Assembly: GCF_015354575.1 (NCBI RefSeq)
Contig: NZ_JACAFQ010000009.1
Coordinates: 1-64,000, forward strand
Length of the DNA: 64,000 nt
Direction: 5' to 3'
DNA from: Pseudomonas sp. UFMG81
GTDB taxonomy: Bacteria; Pseudomonadota; Gammaproteobacteria; Pseudomonadales; Pseudomonadaceae
Below are positions 39,134-48,828 of the stretch, one piece after another; the first letter of the stretch is position 1, and the number at the start of each line of letters is the position of its first letter. The notes under the pieces are model-generated. The model saw only the letters and a program-made list of their open reading frames with translations, was not told where the DNA came from and made no database searches. Both the position numbers and the translations under genes were made by a program.

Positions 39134-40104
39134 GGGGCCACCTGCTGGCGGCGTTCGGCCCAGCGATCCAGGGTTGGCACCGCAAGGTTCATGAGCAGGA
39201 TGGCGAACGCGGTCCCATCGGGCAGGCTGCCCCAGGTGCGCATCAGGTAGATCAGCAGACCGGCGCCGATGCCGAACAGCAACCGCGCCAGTGGGCGTCG
39301 GCAGCCGGAGACCGGCTCGGTGGCAATGAAGAAGGCTGCCAGCATGGTCGAACCGGAGAACAGGTGCAGCAAGGGTGAGCCATGGGAGTCGGACCCCGAA
39401 CCGTTCCAGGCCAGCAGGCTGAACAGCGCAAGCCCCCCCAGCAGGCCCATCGGGGCATGCCAGCTGAACACCCGGCGGTGCAGCAGGAATAACCCGCCGA
39501 GCAAGAACGCCAGGTTCACCCACTCACTTGCGCGCCCACCGAGGTGGCCGAAGGCCGGGTGTTGGATGAACAGTTCGTCCATGGTCAGGCTGCGGTTGTG
39601 ACGCAGCGTGTCCAGCACCGTCGGGCTGGCCCAGGCGTCTATCTGGTCACTGGCCGCGAAGCTCAGGTGCAGGCTGTCGAGCAGGCCGGGTGCCTGGCTG
39701 ACCCAGTGACTCATCGGAAGCGGAAAGCTCAGCACCACGAAGGCATAGCCGACCATTGCCGGGTTGAACAGGTTGCGGCCGACGCCTCCGAATGCCTGCT
39801 TGCCCAGGCCGATGGCGACGGCCGACGCGGCCACCGGCAGCCACCAAGGGGCCGGGCTGGGCAAGGCAGCGGCCAGCAACACGGCGCTCACCAGGGCGCT
39901 ACCGTCGGTCAGTGCCGGCGTGATCGCCTGCCGGCGCCAGGCCAGCAGCAGGGCTTCCGTAGCCAGCGCAGTGCTGGCACAGAGCAGCAGGTTGGTCAGC
40001 ACGCCCCAGCCATGCAGCCAGAACAGCGCCAGCAGGCCGGGTATGCAGGCCAGCAGAACCAGGCCCATGGCGTTGCGCAGGCGCGGATCAGGCGTGGGCA
40101 TCAT
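39130..40104 (-). CDS. rnfD: RnfD-like membrane subunit
   Basis: A 324-residue protein with eight or more helices, the NqrB/RnfD family. Conserved stretches include GKQAFGGVGRNLFNPAMVGY, HLGGRASEWVNLAFLLGG and STMLAAFFIATEPVS. The covalent FMN motif (S/T-G-A-T in intact RnfD, preceding TLR) reads ASPT around residue 162, so the attachment site is altered but a threonine remains. Start and stop overlap its neighbours by four bases each. Confidence 0.85.
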   Translation of the reverse strand: MMPTPDPRLRNAMGLVLLACIPGLLALFWLHGWGVLTNLLLCASTALATEALLLAWRRQAITPALTDGSALVSAVLLAAALPSPAPWWLPVAASAVAIGLGKQAFGGVGRNLFNPAMVGYAFVVLSFPLPMSHWVSQAPGLLDSLHLSFAASDQIDAWASPTVLDTLRHNRSLTMDELFIQHPAFGHLGGRASEWVNLAFLLGGLFLLHRRVFSWHAPMGLLGGLALFSLLAWNGSGSDSHGSPLLHLFSGSTMLAAFFIATEPVSGCRRPLARLLFGIGAGLLIYLMRTWGSLPDGTAFAILLMNLAVPTLDRWAERRQQVAP

Positions 40105-40646
40105 GCGAGTAATCCGTTGAAACCGGAGAACGCCATGGCCATCACGCCAACACCGATCAGTTCGATGGGCAAGCCGCGCAAGGCCTGTGGGATATCGTCA
40201 TGGCTGCAGCGTTCGCGTAAATCGGCGAACAGTGCCAGCGCCAGCCAGAACCCCATGCCGCCGAGCGCACCCCACACCAGCGCCTGCCAGCCGCTGATGC
40301 CATTGCTGTCGAGTTGCAACAGCAACCCCGGCAGCAGGGCATTGCCCAGCAACACGCCTTGCACACTTTGGGTGGGCCAGTCTGGCCGTGCGCACTTCAA
40401 CAGGTATGGCAGGTACCACGCGAGTAGGGCGAGCAATGGCATGGCCAGCCACAGTTGCAAGGCTCGCAGTTCAAGAGGCAGCAGCAGGTACTGCTGCAGC
40501 AGCCAGCCAACAGGCAGCCCGATCAGCATTAGCAACGCGCTGCACAACCCAACCACGTGCAACCGAGTGCGATCGGCCAGGCTGGGTTGCAGCACCAGGT
40601 GATCGATCAGCGCGGCGCTGACCAGGACCAGGACGTAGTCGCTCAT
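40101..40646 (-). CDS. rnfA: RnfA-like membrane subunit lacking cluster cysteines
   Basis: A 181-residue, six-helix protein aligned with RnfA over its length. It opens MSDYVLVLVSAALIDHLVLQ and ends in the typical ALRGLPIELIGVGVMAMAF and GFNGLL. In intact RnfA cysteines in FLGLCPFMG and TTNCAVLG bind a 2Fe-2S cluster with RnfE. Here those stretches read QPSLADRT and SVQGVLLG, so both are missing. It is the first gene of a unit in which rnfB and rnfC are absent; metG follows upstream. Confidence 0.75.
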   Translation of the reverse strand: MSDYVLVLVSAALIDHLVLQPSLADRTRLHVVGLCSALLMLIGLPVGWLLQQYLLLPLELRALQLWLAMPLLALLAWYLPYLLKCARPDWPTQSVQGVLLGNALLPGLLLQLDSNGISGWQALVWGALGGMGFWLALALFADLRERCSHDDIPQALRGLPIELIGVGVMAMAFSGFNGLLA

Positions 40647-40731
40647 GAGGATGCCTGCAGCCTGACGATGCCGTGATTATAGGCGGCGAAGGCTGGATGA
40701 AGATGCCCCGGCCAGTGGCCGGGGCAGGGTG

Positions 40732-42771
40732 TCACTTGATGCGCTGGCCAGGCTTGGCGCCGCTGTCCGGGCTGAGCAGGTAGATTTCCTCGCCACCAGG
40801 GCCGGCCGCCATGACCATGCCTTCGGAGATGCCAAAACGCATTTTCCGCGGTTTGAGGTTGGCCACCATCATGGTCAGGCGACCTTCCAGCTGGCTTGGG
40901 TCGGGGTAGGCCGACTTGATGCCCGAGAACACGTTGCGGCGCTCGTCGCCGATGTCCAGGGTCAGTTGCAGCAACTTGTCGGCGCCTGGCACGGCTTCGG
41001 CCTTGACGATCAACGCCACACGCAGGTCGACGGCGGCGAAGGTGTCGAACTCGATTTCGGCCGACAGCGGGTCTTTGCTCAGTTCGCCGTTGCCGGCTGG
41101 AATCTTGGCTTCGGCGGCCAGCAGGTCTTCCTTGCTGGCGGCGACCATGGCTTCCACTTTGCTGAGTTCGATCCGGCTCATCAACGCCTTGAACGGGTTG
41201 AGGGTGTGGTTTTCCAGGCGCGACAGGTGGTCGTTCCAGGTCAGCGGCGCGACGTTGAGGAACGCCTCGGCGTCGGCGGCCAGCACCGGCAGCACCGGCT
41301 TGAGGAAGATCACCAGCTGACGGAACAGGTTGATGCCCTGGGCGCAGATGGCCTGGACTTCATCCTGCTTGCCTTCCTGCTTGGCCAGCGACCACGGGGC
41401 CTTGTCGGCGATCCAGGCGTTGGCGCGGTCGGCCAGGGCCATGATCTCGCGCATGGCGCGGCCGAAGTCGCGGCTTTCGTAAGCCTCGGCGATGGATGGG
41501 GCGGCGGCCAGGAAGGCTTCGGTCAGCTCGGGTGCGGCATCGCCGGCAACCATCACGCCGTCATTGCCCTTGTGGATGAAGCCGGCGCAGCGGCTGGCGA
41601 TGTTGACCACCTTGCCAACCAGGTCGGAATTGACCTTCTGCACGAAGTCCTCGAGGTTCAGGTCGAGGTCGTCGACGCCACGGCCGAGCTTGGCGGCGTA
41701 GTAGTAGCGCAGGTATTCCGGCTGCAGGTGGTCGAGGTAGGTGCGGGCCTTGATGAAGGTGCCGCGCGACTTGGACATCTTCGCGCCATTGACGGTCAGG
41801 TAGCCGTGCACGTTGACCGCGGTCGGCTTGCGGAAGCCCGAGCCTTCGAGCATGGCCGGCCAGAACAGGGCGTGGAAGTTGACGATGTCCTTGCCGATGA
41901 AGTGATACAGCTCAGCCTTCGAGCCTTCATTCCAGAACGCATCGAAGTCCAGCTCTGGGCGGCGCGCGCAGAGGTTCTTGAAGCTGGCCATGTAGCCGAT
42001 CGGTGCGTCCAGCCAGACGTAGAAATACTTGCCTGGCTCGCCGGGGATCTCGAAGCCGAAGTATGGCGCATCGCGGGAGATGTCCCACTCCTGCAGGCCC
42101 GAATCCAGCCACTCGGCGAGCTTGTTGGCCACCGCGTCCTGCAGGGTGCCGCTGCGGGTCCACTGCTGCAGCATGGCCTGGAAGTCCGGCAGCTTGAAGA
42201 AGAAGTGCTGCGAGTCGCGCAGCACCGGGGTGGCGCCGGAGATCGCCGACTTGGGGTTCTTCAGCTCGGTGGGGGCGTAGGTGGCGCCGCATTTTTCGCA
42301 GTTGTCGCCGTACTGGTCCTCGGCCGCACACTTGGGGCAGGTGCCCTTGATGAAACGGTCGGCGAGGAACATGCCCTTCTCAGGGTCGAAGTATTGCGTG
42401 ACCGAACGGGTGGCGATATGGCCGGCATCACGCAGGCGGGTATAGATCAGCCCTGACAGCTCGCGGTTCTCGTCGCTGTGGGTCGAGTGGAAGTTATCGA
42501 AGTCGACCAGGAAATCAGCGAAGTCGCTGCTGTGTTCGGCCTGGACGTTGGCGATCAGTTGTTCCGGGGTGATGCCTTCCTTCTCGGCGCGCAGCATGAT
42601 GGCCGAGCCGTGGGCGTCGTCAGCGCAGACGTAGATGCACTGGTTGCCGCGCAGCTTCTGGAAACGCACCCACATGTCCGTCTGGATGTACTCGAGCATA
42701 TGGCCAAGGTGGATCGATCCATTGGCATAGGGCAGGGCGCTGGTGACGAGAATCTGACGTGGCTCGGACAT
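40732..42771 (-). CDS. metG: Methionyl-tRNA synthetase
   Basis: A 679-residue class I synthetase. The HIGH motif is HLGH at 21-24, zinc ligands are in [17 protein letters not shown], and the KMSKS loop is [11 protein letters not shown]. The C-terminal tRNA-binding dimerisation domain is present ([20 protein letters not shown] ... GMVMAAG). ATG 42771 is chosen over an upstream ATG because it opens the family start. It is divergent from apbC. Confidence 0.97.
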   Translation of the reverse strand: MSEPRQILVTSALPYANGSIHLGHMLEYIQTDMWVRFQKLRGNQCIYVCADDAHGSAIMLRAEKEGITPEQLIANVQAEHSSDFADFLVDFDNFHSTHSDENRELSGLIYTRLRDAGHIATRSVTQYFDPEKGMFLADRFIKGTCPKCAAEDQYGDNCEKCGATYAPTELKNPKSAISGATPVLRDSQHFFFKLPDFQAMLQQWTRSGTLQDAVANKLAEWLDSGLQEWDISRDAPYFGFEIPGEPGKYFYVWLDAPIGYMASFKNLCARRPELDFDAFWNEGSKAELYHFIGKDIVNFHALFWPAMLEGSGFRKPTAVNVHGYLTVNGAKMSKSRGTFIKARTYLDHLQPEYLRYYYAAKLGRGVDDLDLNLEDFVQKVNSDLVGKVVNIASRCAGFIHKGNDGVMVAGDAAPELTEAFLAAAPSIAEAYESRDFGRAMREIMALADRANAWIADKAPWSLAKQEGKQDEVQAICAQGINLFRQLVIFLKPVLPVLAADAEAFLNVAPLTWNDHLSRLENHTLNPFKALMSRIELSKVEAMVAASKEDLLAAEAKIPAGNGELSKDPLSAEIEFDTFAAVDLRVALIVKAEAVPGADKLLQLTLDIGDERRNVFSGIKSAYPDPSQLEGRLTMMVANLKPRKMRFGISEGMVMAAGPGGEEIYLLSPDSGAKPGQRIK

Positions 42772-42929
42772 GGTGGCTCGGCTACTTATCTGGCGACGGG
42801 GTAAAAATGAGGGTGATCGGCCACTATAAAGGGCTGGCGAAGATATTTCACCCTGCGAACGCATCTGCTGACGATTGACGGGTTAGCATAGGCGCCTGTT
42901 CCGTATCCAGTTTGCCAATGGGAGCCTCC

Positions 42930-44024
42930 ATGAGTGCCGTCACCCGTGCCGCCGTCGAAGGCGTGCTTCGCCAGTACACCGATCCCTACCTGAACCAGGA
43001 CCCGGTCAGCGCCGGTTGCGTGCGCGCCATCGATATCCAGGGCGCCCAGGTCAGCGTGCAGTTGCAACTGGGCTACGCCGCCGGCCTGTTCAAGGGCGGT
43101 TGGGCCCAGGTGCTGCAGACCGCGATCGAAAATCTTGAAGGCGTCGCCTCGGCCCAGGTCAGCATCGACTGCGTGATCGCCACCCACAAGGCCCAGGCCC
43201 AGGTGCCGGCCATGGCCAACGTCAAGAACATCGTCGCCGTGGCTTCGGGCAAGGGTGGCGTCGGCAAGTCGACCACCGCGGCCAACCTGGCCCTGGCCCT
43301 GGCCCGTGAAGGTGCCCGGGTCGGCATTCTCGACGCCGACATCTACGGCCCCAGCCAAGGCGTGATGTTCGGTATCGCCGAAGGCACCCGCCCGCAGGTG
43401 CGCGAGCAGAAGTGGTTCGTGCCGATCAAGGCCCATGGTGTCGAGGTGATGTCCATGGCCTTCCTCACCGATGACAACACGCCCATGGTCTGGCGCGGCC
43501 CGATGGTCTCCGGCGCGTTGTTGCAGCTGGTCACCCAGACTGCCTGGGACGACCTGGACTACCTGGTGATCGACATGCCGCCAGGCACCGGTGATATCCA
43601 GCTGACGTTGGCGCAGAAGGTGCCAGTGGCAGGCTCGGTGATTGTCACCACCCCGCAAGACCTGGCACTGCTCGACGCGAAGAAGGGCGTGGAGATGTTC
43701 CGCAAGGTCAACATCCCGGTACTGGGCGTGGTGGAGAACATGGCCGTACATATCTGCTCGAATTGCGGCCATGCCGAGCACCTGTTCGGCGAGGGCGGCG
43801 GTGAGAAGCTGGCGGCGCAGTATGGTGTCGAGCTGCTGGCCTCGTTGCCGCTGTCGATGCTGATCCGCGAGCAGGCCGACAGCGGCAAGCCAACCGCGAT
43901 CGCCGAGCCGGAAAGCCAGATTGCCATGGTCTACCAGGAGCTGGCGCGGCAGGTGGGGGCACGGATCGTGTTGCAGGAAGCCGCGGCGCCGGCGATGCCG
44001 AGCATTACCATCAGCGAAGACTGA
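42930..44024 (+). CDS. apbC: Iron-sulfur cluster carrier protein ApbC (Mrp)
   Basis: A 364-residue Mrp/NBP35-type ATPase that carries and delivers Fe-S clusters. It has an N-terminal MIP18-like domain (residues 1-90), a deviant Walker A VASGKGGVGKSTTAAN, DADIYGPSQG, the IDMPPGTGD segment, and the cluster-binding CxxC as CSNC. ATG 42930 follows GGGAGCCTCC. Divergent from metG, as in many gammaproteobacteria. Confidence 0.95.
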   Translation: MSAVTRAAVEGVLRQYTDPYLNQDPVSAGCVRAIDIQGAQVSVQLQLGYAAGLFKGGWAQVLQTAIENLEGVASAQVSIDCVIATHKAQAQVPAMANVKNIVAVASGKGGVGKSTTAANLALALAREGARVGILDADIYGPSQGVMFGIAEGTRPQVREQKWFVPIKAHGVEVMSMAFLTDDNTPMVWRGPMVSGALLQLVTQTAWDDLDYLVIDMPPGTGDIQLTLAQKVPVAGSVIVTTPQDLALLDAKKGVEMFRKVNIPVLGVVENMAVHICSNCGHAEHLFGEGGGEKLAAQYGVELLASLPLSMLIREQADSGKPTAIAEPESQIAMVYQELARQVGARIVLQEAAAPAMPSITISED

Positions 44025-44039
44025 GCATCTGAAGTTTAC

Positions 44040-44126
44040 GTGGGAGCGGGCTTGCCCCGCGATGAGGTCGGGCCTGGGATTACTCGTTTTAGGGGCGGCC
44101 TCATCGCGGGGCCAGCCCGCTCCCAC
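44040..44126. repeat. Inverted REP pair after apbC
   Basis: GTGGGAGCGGGCTTGCCCCG at the left and the complementary CGGGGCCAGCCCGCTCCCAC at the right. One base in the second hairpin (GCC for GCA/AGC) breaks perfect symmetry. Confidence 0.85.
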
Positions 44127-44154
44127 GGTGACGCAAATGCCTGTTTGAGCAGGC

Positions 44155-44185
44155 ACAAAAAAACCCGCCAATGGCGGGTTTTTTC
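44155..44185. terminator. Bidirectional intrinsic terminator apbC / cspA
   Basis: AACCCGCC-AAT-GGCGGGTT with flanking A and T tracts, between the convergent apbC and cspA genes. Confidence 0.92.
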
Positions 44186-44209
44186 TGAAAGCTAGGAAGC
44201 GAGATCGAC

Positions 44210-44419
44210 TTAGGCGATCTGAACTTCTTCAGCCTGCATGCCTTTCTGGCCGCGGGTAGCGACGAAAGTAACAGCCTGGCCTTCTTTCAGGGTCTTGAAG
44301 CCGTCAGCTTGGATGGCTTTGAAGTGTACGAACAGGTCGTCGCCCGACTGAGGGGTGATGAAGCCGTAGCCTTTCTCGTCGTTGAACCACTTGACAACAC
44401 CGGATTGACGGTTGGACAT
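44210..44419 (-). CDS. Cold-shock protein (CspA family)
   Basis: A 69-residue single cold-shock domain with RNP1 (KGYGFITP) and RNP2 (DLFVHF). Such proteins bind single-stranded RNA and DNA and act as RNA chaperones. ATG 44419 is preceded by AAGGAG. A long AT-richer leader upstream may hold a cold-responsive RNA structure, typical of the family. Confidence 0.95.
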   Translation of the reverse strand: MSNRQSGVVKWFNDEKGYGFITPQSGDDLFVHFKAIQADGFKTLKEGQAVTFVATRGQKGMQAEEVQIA

Positions 44420-44761
44420 TTTTCTGTCTCCTTGGACAAAGTTGATGGCGGCCAGGAAAAACCCAGGCCGTAGAACTGAGTGCAAAGGAGCAGAAGGTGT
44501 CTTGGAGATGGGCCGATGTGAATCGTGCATCAAACAGATCTTCGGTGTCGCGTGCAGCACAGTGGCGACACCATAACTCACTTTCCCCAACCTGCCAATA
44601 ACCGGCGAAAGGTTTGTCGAAATTCGGATCGGCGGTGGCTGCAAGCCCCGTCCGGCGGGGATTGTGGCCGGGGCAGGGGATGCGACTTTGCCGCAGGGGC
44701 ACAGGACCGGTAAGATGCGCACCACGATTTTTTCACCTTGCACTCTCAGGACACCCCCGCC
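44420..44761. promoter_or_regulatory. Divergent region cspA leader / dcd promoter
   Basis: No gene is seen. The part next to the cold-shock gene is its probable long 5' leader. The part near dcd is GC-rich and includes a short inverted repeat GCCCCGTCCGGCGGGG-like segment at about 44645-44662. No sharp operator is recognised. Confidence 0.4.
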
Positions 44762-45328
44762 ATGAGCATCAAATCGGACAAGTGGATTCGCCGCATGGCG
44801 CAGGAACACGGCATGATCGAACCGTTCGTCGAGCGCCAGGTGCGCGGCGAGCAGGACAGCCGGGTCATCTCCTTCGGCGTCTCCAGCTACGGCTACGACG
44901 TGCGTTGCGCCGATGAATTCAAGGTGTTCACCAACATCAACTCGGCCACTGTCGACCCGAAGAACTTCGATGCCGGCAGCTTCGTCGACATCAAGAGTGA
45001 CGTCTGCATCATCCCGCCGAACTCCTTCGCCCTGGCCCGCACCGTCGAATACTTCCGTATCCCGCGCGATGTACTGACCATCTGCCTGGGCAAGAGCACC
45101 TATGCCCGGTGTGGCATCATCGTCAACGTCACCCCGCTCGAGCCCGAGTGGGAAGGCCACGTCACCCTCGAGTTCTCCAACACCACCACGCTGCCGGCGA
45201 AGATCTACGCCAATGAAGGCGTGGCGCAGATGCTGTTCCTGCAATCCGACGAAGAATGCGAAGTGTCGTACAAGGACCGTGGTGGCAAGTACCAGGGCCA
45301 GCGCGGCGTCACCCTGCCACGCACCTGA
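44762..45328 (+). CDS. dcd: dCTP deaminase
   Basis: A 188-residue trimeric enzyme that deaminates dCTP to dUTP, feeding dTTP synthesis. Family stretches: [29 protein letters not shown] and the catalytic glutamate in [16 protein letters not shown]. Length is normal. ATG 44762 has only a weak ribosome binding site. A GC-rich hairpin follows the gene. Confidence 0.96.
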   Translation: MSIKSDKWIRRMAQEHGMIEPFVERQVRGEQDSRVISFGVSSYGYDVRCADEFKVFTNINSATVDPKNFDAGSFVDIKSDVCIIPPNSFALARTVEYFRIPRDVLTICLGKSTYARCGIIVNVTPLEPEWEGHVTLEFSNTTTLPAKIYANEGVAQMLFLQSDEECEVSYKDRGGKYQGQRGVTLPRT

Positions 45329-45333
45329 CCAAC

Positions 45334-45353
45334 GCGGGGAATTGTTTCCCCGC
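45334..45353 (+). terminator. Hairpin after dcd
   Basis: GCGGGGAA-TTGT-TTCCCCGC is a perfect stem five bases after the dcd stop. There is no T tract, so it may stabilise the 3' end rather than terminate on its own. Confidence 0.5.
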
Positions 45354-45420
45354 ACGGCACTCCAACGAGTGAACAGTCCCGGCACGCAAGCAGCGCGCCG
45401 GCTCTCGTCAGGAGCAGCCC

Positions 45421-45651
45421 ATGAAACTCGACCCCGCAATCAGCGCCAAGCTGGCCGTCCTGCAGCCGAACCAGATCGGTTTGCCGGCCTGGTCGCTGCT
45501 GGCGCATCCGCCAACACCGCTGCAGGCAGGCGGTGTACCGCACCAGCCAGACCCCGACACCCCGCAGCCCCCGGAGCCCGGCGAGCATCCGCCCATGGAG
45601 CCGGGCGAGCCGACCTTGCCCGACGAACCGCCACCCGCGCCCGTGGCCTGA
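45421..45651 (+). CDS. Small proline-rich protein
   Basis: A 76-residue frame with a good ribosome binding site (CAGGAGCAGCCC before ATG 45421). Residues 1-32 ([20 protein letters not shown]) could fold as a short helix. The remainder is a repetitive Pro/Glu/Asp-rich tail ([20 protein letters not shown]), probably disordered. I believe similar short proteins occur beside dcd in other putida-group genomes but cannot confirm this. No function is known. Confidence 0.6.
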   Translation: MKLDPAISAKLAVLQPNQIGLPAWSLLAHPPTPLQAGGVPHQPDPDTPQPPEPGEHPPMEPGEPTLPDEPPPAPVA

Positions 45652-45652
45652 A

Positions 45653-46309
45653 TCAGGTTGTCACTGGCCACACCTGCCCGGCAGCGGCCAGGAACACCCG
45701 ATCGTCCATCCCCGGCGACACGGCCCAGCCGCCGGTGAATTCACCGAAGGCTGGCAGCAGGGTCACCTGTGGCCCGACGACGAAGCATGGCAGGCGCAGG
45801 CATTGGTGCGCGCGCCCGCGCAGGTGGTACACCGGGTGCGCATGCCCAGCGAGTACCGGGTAGCCGTCATGTGGCGCGGGGTCATGCCGCAGGGCGAACG
45901 GTTCGAGCAGCCAGGGCTCGTCCTTGAGCATGAACCGCAAGCCGGCGGGCGGATCGCCGGCATGCCGGTCATGATTGCCCCGCACCAGTACGATCTCCAG
46001 TGTCGGGTGGCGGTCGCGCCAGGCCTGCAACGTGGCCAGAGTGGCTGGCGCCCGGCCCGTGCGGGCGTGCAGGAAGTCGCCGAGAATGATCAGCATCGCG
46101 CAACGGTGCTGCGCCAGCAGGTTGTCCAGCCGTGCCAGATTCGCCTCGGTGGTGCCGCGTGGCACGGGCTGGTGCAGGGCACGGTAGCTGGCAGCCTTGC
46201 CGATGTGCACATCGGCCACCAGCAGGGCCTGCCGCGCGGGCCAGTAGAGGGCCCGGTCCGGCAGCAGCCACAAGGTCTGGCCGGCATGCTCGATGACCAA
46301 GGCAGTCAT
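45653..46309 (-). CDS. pdeM: Ligase-associated DNA damage response endonuclease PdeM
   Basis: A 218-residue calcineurin-like metallophosphoesterase. Metal-binding motifs in order are [24 protein letters not shown] and LAGHAHPVY. PdeM proteins accompany an Lhr-type helicase, an ATP-dependent ligase and a beta-CASP exonuclease, and all four are present in this cluster. Its ATG overlaps the helicase stop by four bases. Confidence 0.92.
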   Translation of the reverse strand: MTALVIEHAGQTLWLLPDRALYWPARQALLVADVHIGKAASYRALHQPVPRGTTEANLARLDNLLAQHRCAMLIILGDFLHARTGRAPATLATLQAWRDRHPTLEIVLVRGNHDRHAGDPPAGLRFMLKDEPWLLEPFALRHDPAPHDGYPVLAGHAHPVYHLRGRAHQCLRLPCFVVGPQVTLLPAFGEFTGGWAVSPGMDDRVFLAAAGQVWPVTT

Positions 46310-48765
46310 GCGGGGCCTGCCTTGCCGGCGGCGATCTCAAGCTCGCTGACCATCCGTGCGATACGGTCGGCGAGTTTTTCGGTGCTCATGGTTTCGCGCA
46401 TACCCTCCACCAGCAAAGTGAATGCCAGTGGGCCAGGCCGCCGCAGCGCCCGCAGTTCCAGGTATTGTCCGGCCATCTTGCGTAATTGCCGGTGCAAACG
46501 CTCGATTTCCAGCTCCTCGGCCAGCACCTCGTCGCGGGCCTGCCCGAGCAGCAGGTTAGCGGCGTCATGTTTGCGCAGCACTTCGAAGAACAGGCCGCTC
46601 GAGGCCTGGATCTGCCGCGTGCTTTTCTGCGCCGACGGGTAGCCACCGAACACCAGCCCGGCGATCTGGGCGATTTCGCGAAAGCGCCGCTGGGCCATCT
46701 CACCGGCGTTGAGGCTGGCCAGCACATCCTCCAGCAGTGCGTCGGTGCACAGTGCCGCCGGTAGGTGGCTCGCCCAGTCCACCGGGCTCGGGCTGAGCAG
46801 TTCGAAGCCGTAGTCACTGACCGCGATGGACACCGAAAGGGGCTGCGTACGGCTGACCCGCCAGGCGATCAGGTTGGCCAGCCCCAGGTTGGCCATGCGC
46901 CCGGCGAACGGGTAGAGGAACAGATGCGAGCCTTGCCGCGACACCAGGGTTTCAGCCAGCAGCGTGCGCGCCGTCGGTAGCGCCGACCAGCGTGCCTGCA
47001 ACGCCAGCAACGGGCGCACCGCGCGCATCTCCTCGCCGTCGAAACGGCCCTGGGCTGCGGCGTCGAACTGCTCGACCACGGCATCGGCCAGCTCGCTGGA
47101 CAGAGGCATGCGCCCACCGTTCCAGCGTGCCACGGCGGCCCTGCGCGCGTTGCTGCGGCGCACGTAGGCGGTCATGTTCTCGACCCGCACCAGCTCCAGC
47201 ACACGGCCGGCGAACAGCAGGCTATCGCCCGGGCGCAGGCGGGCGATGAACGCCTCCTCGACACTGCCCAGGTGCTTGCCACCCCCGCCCTTGCTCCAGT
47301 ATTTCAGTTGCACGCTGGCGTCGCTGACGATGGTGCCGATGCCCATGCGGTGGCGCCGCGCCAGGCGTTCGCTGGTCACCCGCCAGACCCCGTCGGCCTG
47401 GGCTTCCACCCGCTGGTAGTCGGGGTAGGCGCCGAGTGCGCTGCCGCCGTGGCGGACGAAGGCCAGCGCCCACTGCCACTGGCTGTCGCGCAAGTCGCGA
47501 AAGGCCCAGGTGGCGCGCACCTCCTCCAGCAACAGGGCAGGGCGAAAACCGCAGCCCAAGGCCATGCTGACCAGGTGCTGGACCAGTACATCCATGCACA
47601 GGCGCGGTGATTGCCGCGCCTCGATGTGGCCGGCGGCCAGGGCCCGGCGTGCCGCGGCCGCTTCCACCAATTCCAGGCTATGGGTGGGCACCAGGGTGAT
47701 GCGCGAGGTACGCCCAGGGGCGTGCCCGGAACGCCCGGCTCGCTGCAACAGTCGGGCGATCCCCTTGGCCGAGCCAATCTGCAACACCCGCTCCACGGGC
47801 AGGAAGTCCACCCCCAAGTCCAGGCTCGAGGTGCAGATCACCGCCTTGAGCGTGCCTTGCTTGAGGCTGCGCTCCACCCAGTCGCGGGTTTCCCGGGCCA
47901 GCGAGGCGTGATGCAGGGCGATCAGCCCGGCCCAGTCGGGGCGTGCCTCGAGCAAAGCTTGGTACCAGAGCTCCGATTGGGCACGGGTGTTGGTGAACAC
48001 CAGGCTGCTGGCACTGGCATCGAGTTCGGCAGCGACTTGGTCGAGCAGCTTCAGGCCCATGTGCCCAGCCCAGGGAAACCGCTCCAGCCGTGGCGGCAGC
48101 AGCGTGTCGACCTGCATGCGTTTGTCCTGCCGGCCGCGCAGCAGCAAGCCGCCCTGGGGGAGCAGCACGTCGAGGGCATGGGGAAGGTTGCCCAGGGTGG
48201 CGGACAGCCCCCACACCACCAGACGCGGCTGCCAACGGCGCAGGTGGGCCAGGGCCAGCTGCAGCTGCACGCCGCGCTTGTTGCCCAGCAGCTCGTGCCA
48301 TTCGTCCACCACCACCATGCGCAGGCTGGCGAAGTCAGTTTCGGCCTGGGCACGGGTGAGCAGCAGGGTCAGGCTTTCCGGCGTGGTGACCAGGGCGCTG
48401 GGCAGGCGCCGGGCCTGGCGGGCGCGCTCGGCGCTATTGGTGTCGCCGCTGCGCACGCCCACGGACCAGGCGATACCCAGGTCGGCGAGCGGGGCTTGCA
48501 AGGCGCGCGCGGTATCGGCCGCCAGGGCACGCATGGGGGTGATCCATAGCACGTGCAGGGGCGCGTTCTGCTGGCTGTCGCCTGGCTTGGCGTAGGCGCG
48601 CAGCGCCGCCAGCCACACGGCGTAGGTCTTGCCAGCGCCGGTACTGGCATGCAGCAGGCCCGACTCACTGCGCCCGACCGCCGCCCACACCCGGCGCTGG
48701 AAGGCGAACGGTGTCCACTGGCGGATAGCGAACCAGCGGTTGGCGAGGTCGGTGGCGGCGGGCAT
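46306..48765 (-). CDS. Ligase-associated DEXH-box helicase (Lhr-like)
   Basis: An 819-residue superfamily 2 helicase. Motifs: Walker [18 protein letters not shown] as [16 protein letters not shown], and motif [13 protein letters not shown], followed by an Lhr-type winged helix and a DUF4175-like C-terminal region. The family acts in repair of cross-link or oxidative damage with the ligase and nucleases. ATG 48765 follows GAAGGA. It lies 63 bases after an inserted deacylase gene. Confidence 0.93.
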   Translation of the reverse strand: MPAATDLANRWFAIRQWTPFAFQRRVWAAVGRSESGLLHASTGAGKTYAVWLAALRAYAKPGDSQQNAPLHVLWITPMRALAADTARALQAPLADLGIAWSVGVRSGDTNSAERARQARRLPSALVTTPESLTLLLTRAQAETDFASLRMVVVDEWHELLGNKRGVQLQLALAHLRRWQPRLVVWGLSATLGNLPHALDVLLPQGGLLLRGRQDKRMQVDTLLPPRLERFPWAGHMGLKLLDQVAAELDASASSLVFTNTRAQSELWYQALLEARPDWAGLIALHHASLARETRDWVERSLKQGTLKAVICTSSLDLGVDFLPVERVLQIGSAKGIARLLQRAGRSGHAPGRTSRITLVPTHSLELVEAAAARRALAAGHIEARQSPRLCMDVLVQHLVSMALGCGFRPALLLEEVRATWAFRDLRDSQWQWALAFVRHGGSALGAYPDYQRVEAQADGVWRVTSERLARRHRMGIGTIVSDASVQLKYWSKGGGGKHLGSVEEAFIARLRPGDSLLFAGRVLELVRVENMTAYVRRSNARRAAVARWNGGRMPLSSELADAVVEQFDAAAQGRFDGEEMRAVRPLLALQARWSALPTARTLLAETLVSRQGSHLFLYPFAGRMANLGLANLIAWRVSRTQPLSVSIAVSDYGFELLSPSPVDWASHLPAALCTDALLEDVLASLNAGEMAQRRFREIAQIAGLVFGGYPSAQKSTRQIQASSGLFFEVLRKHDAANLLLGQARDEVLAEELEIERLHRQLRKMAGQYLELRALRRPGPLAFTLLVEGMRETMSTEKLADRIARMVSELEIAAGKAGPA

Positions 48766-48828
48766 GCGCGGCTTCCTTCGAGGCTGTGCATCTAGTGACC
48801 GCAGGCTAGCCCGTTTGGTTTTAGCGAA

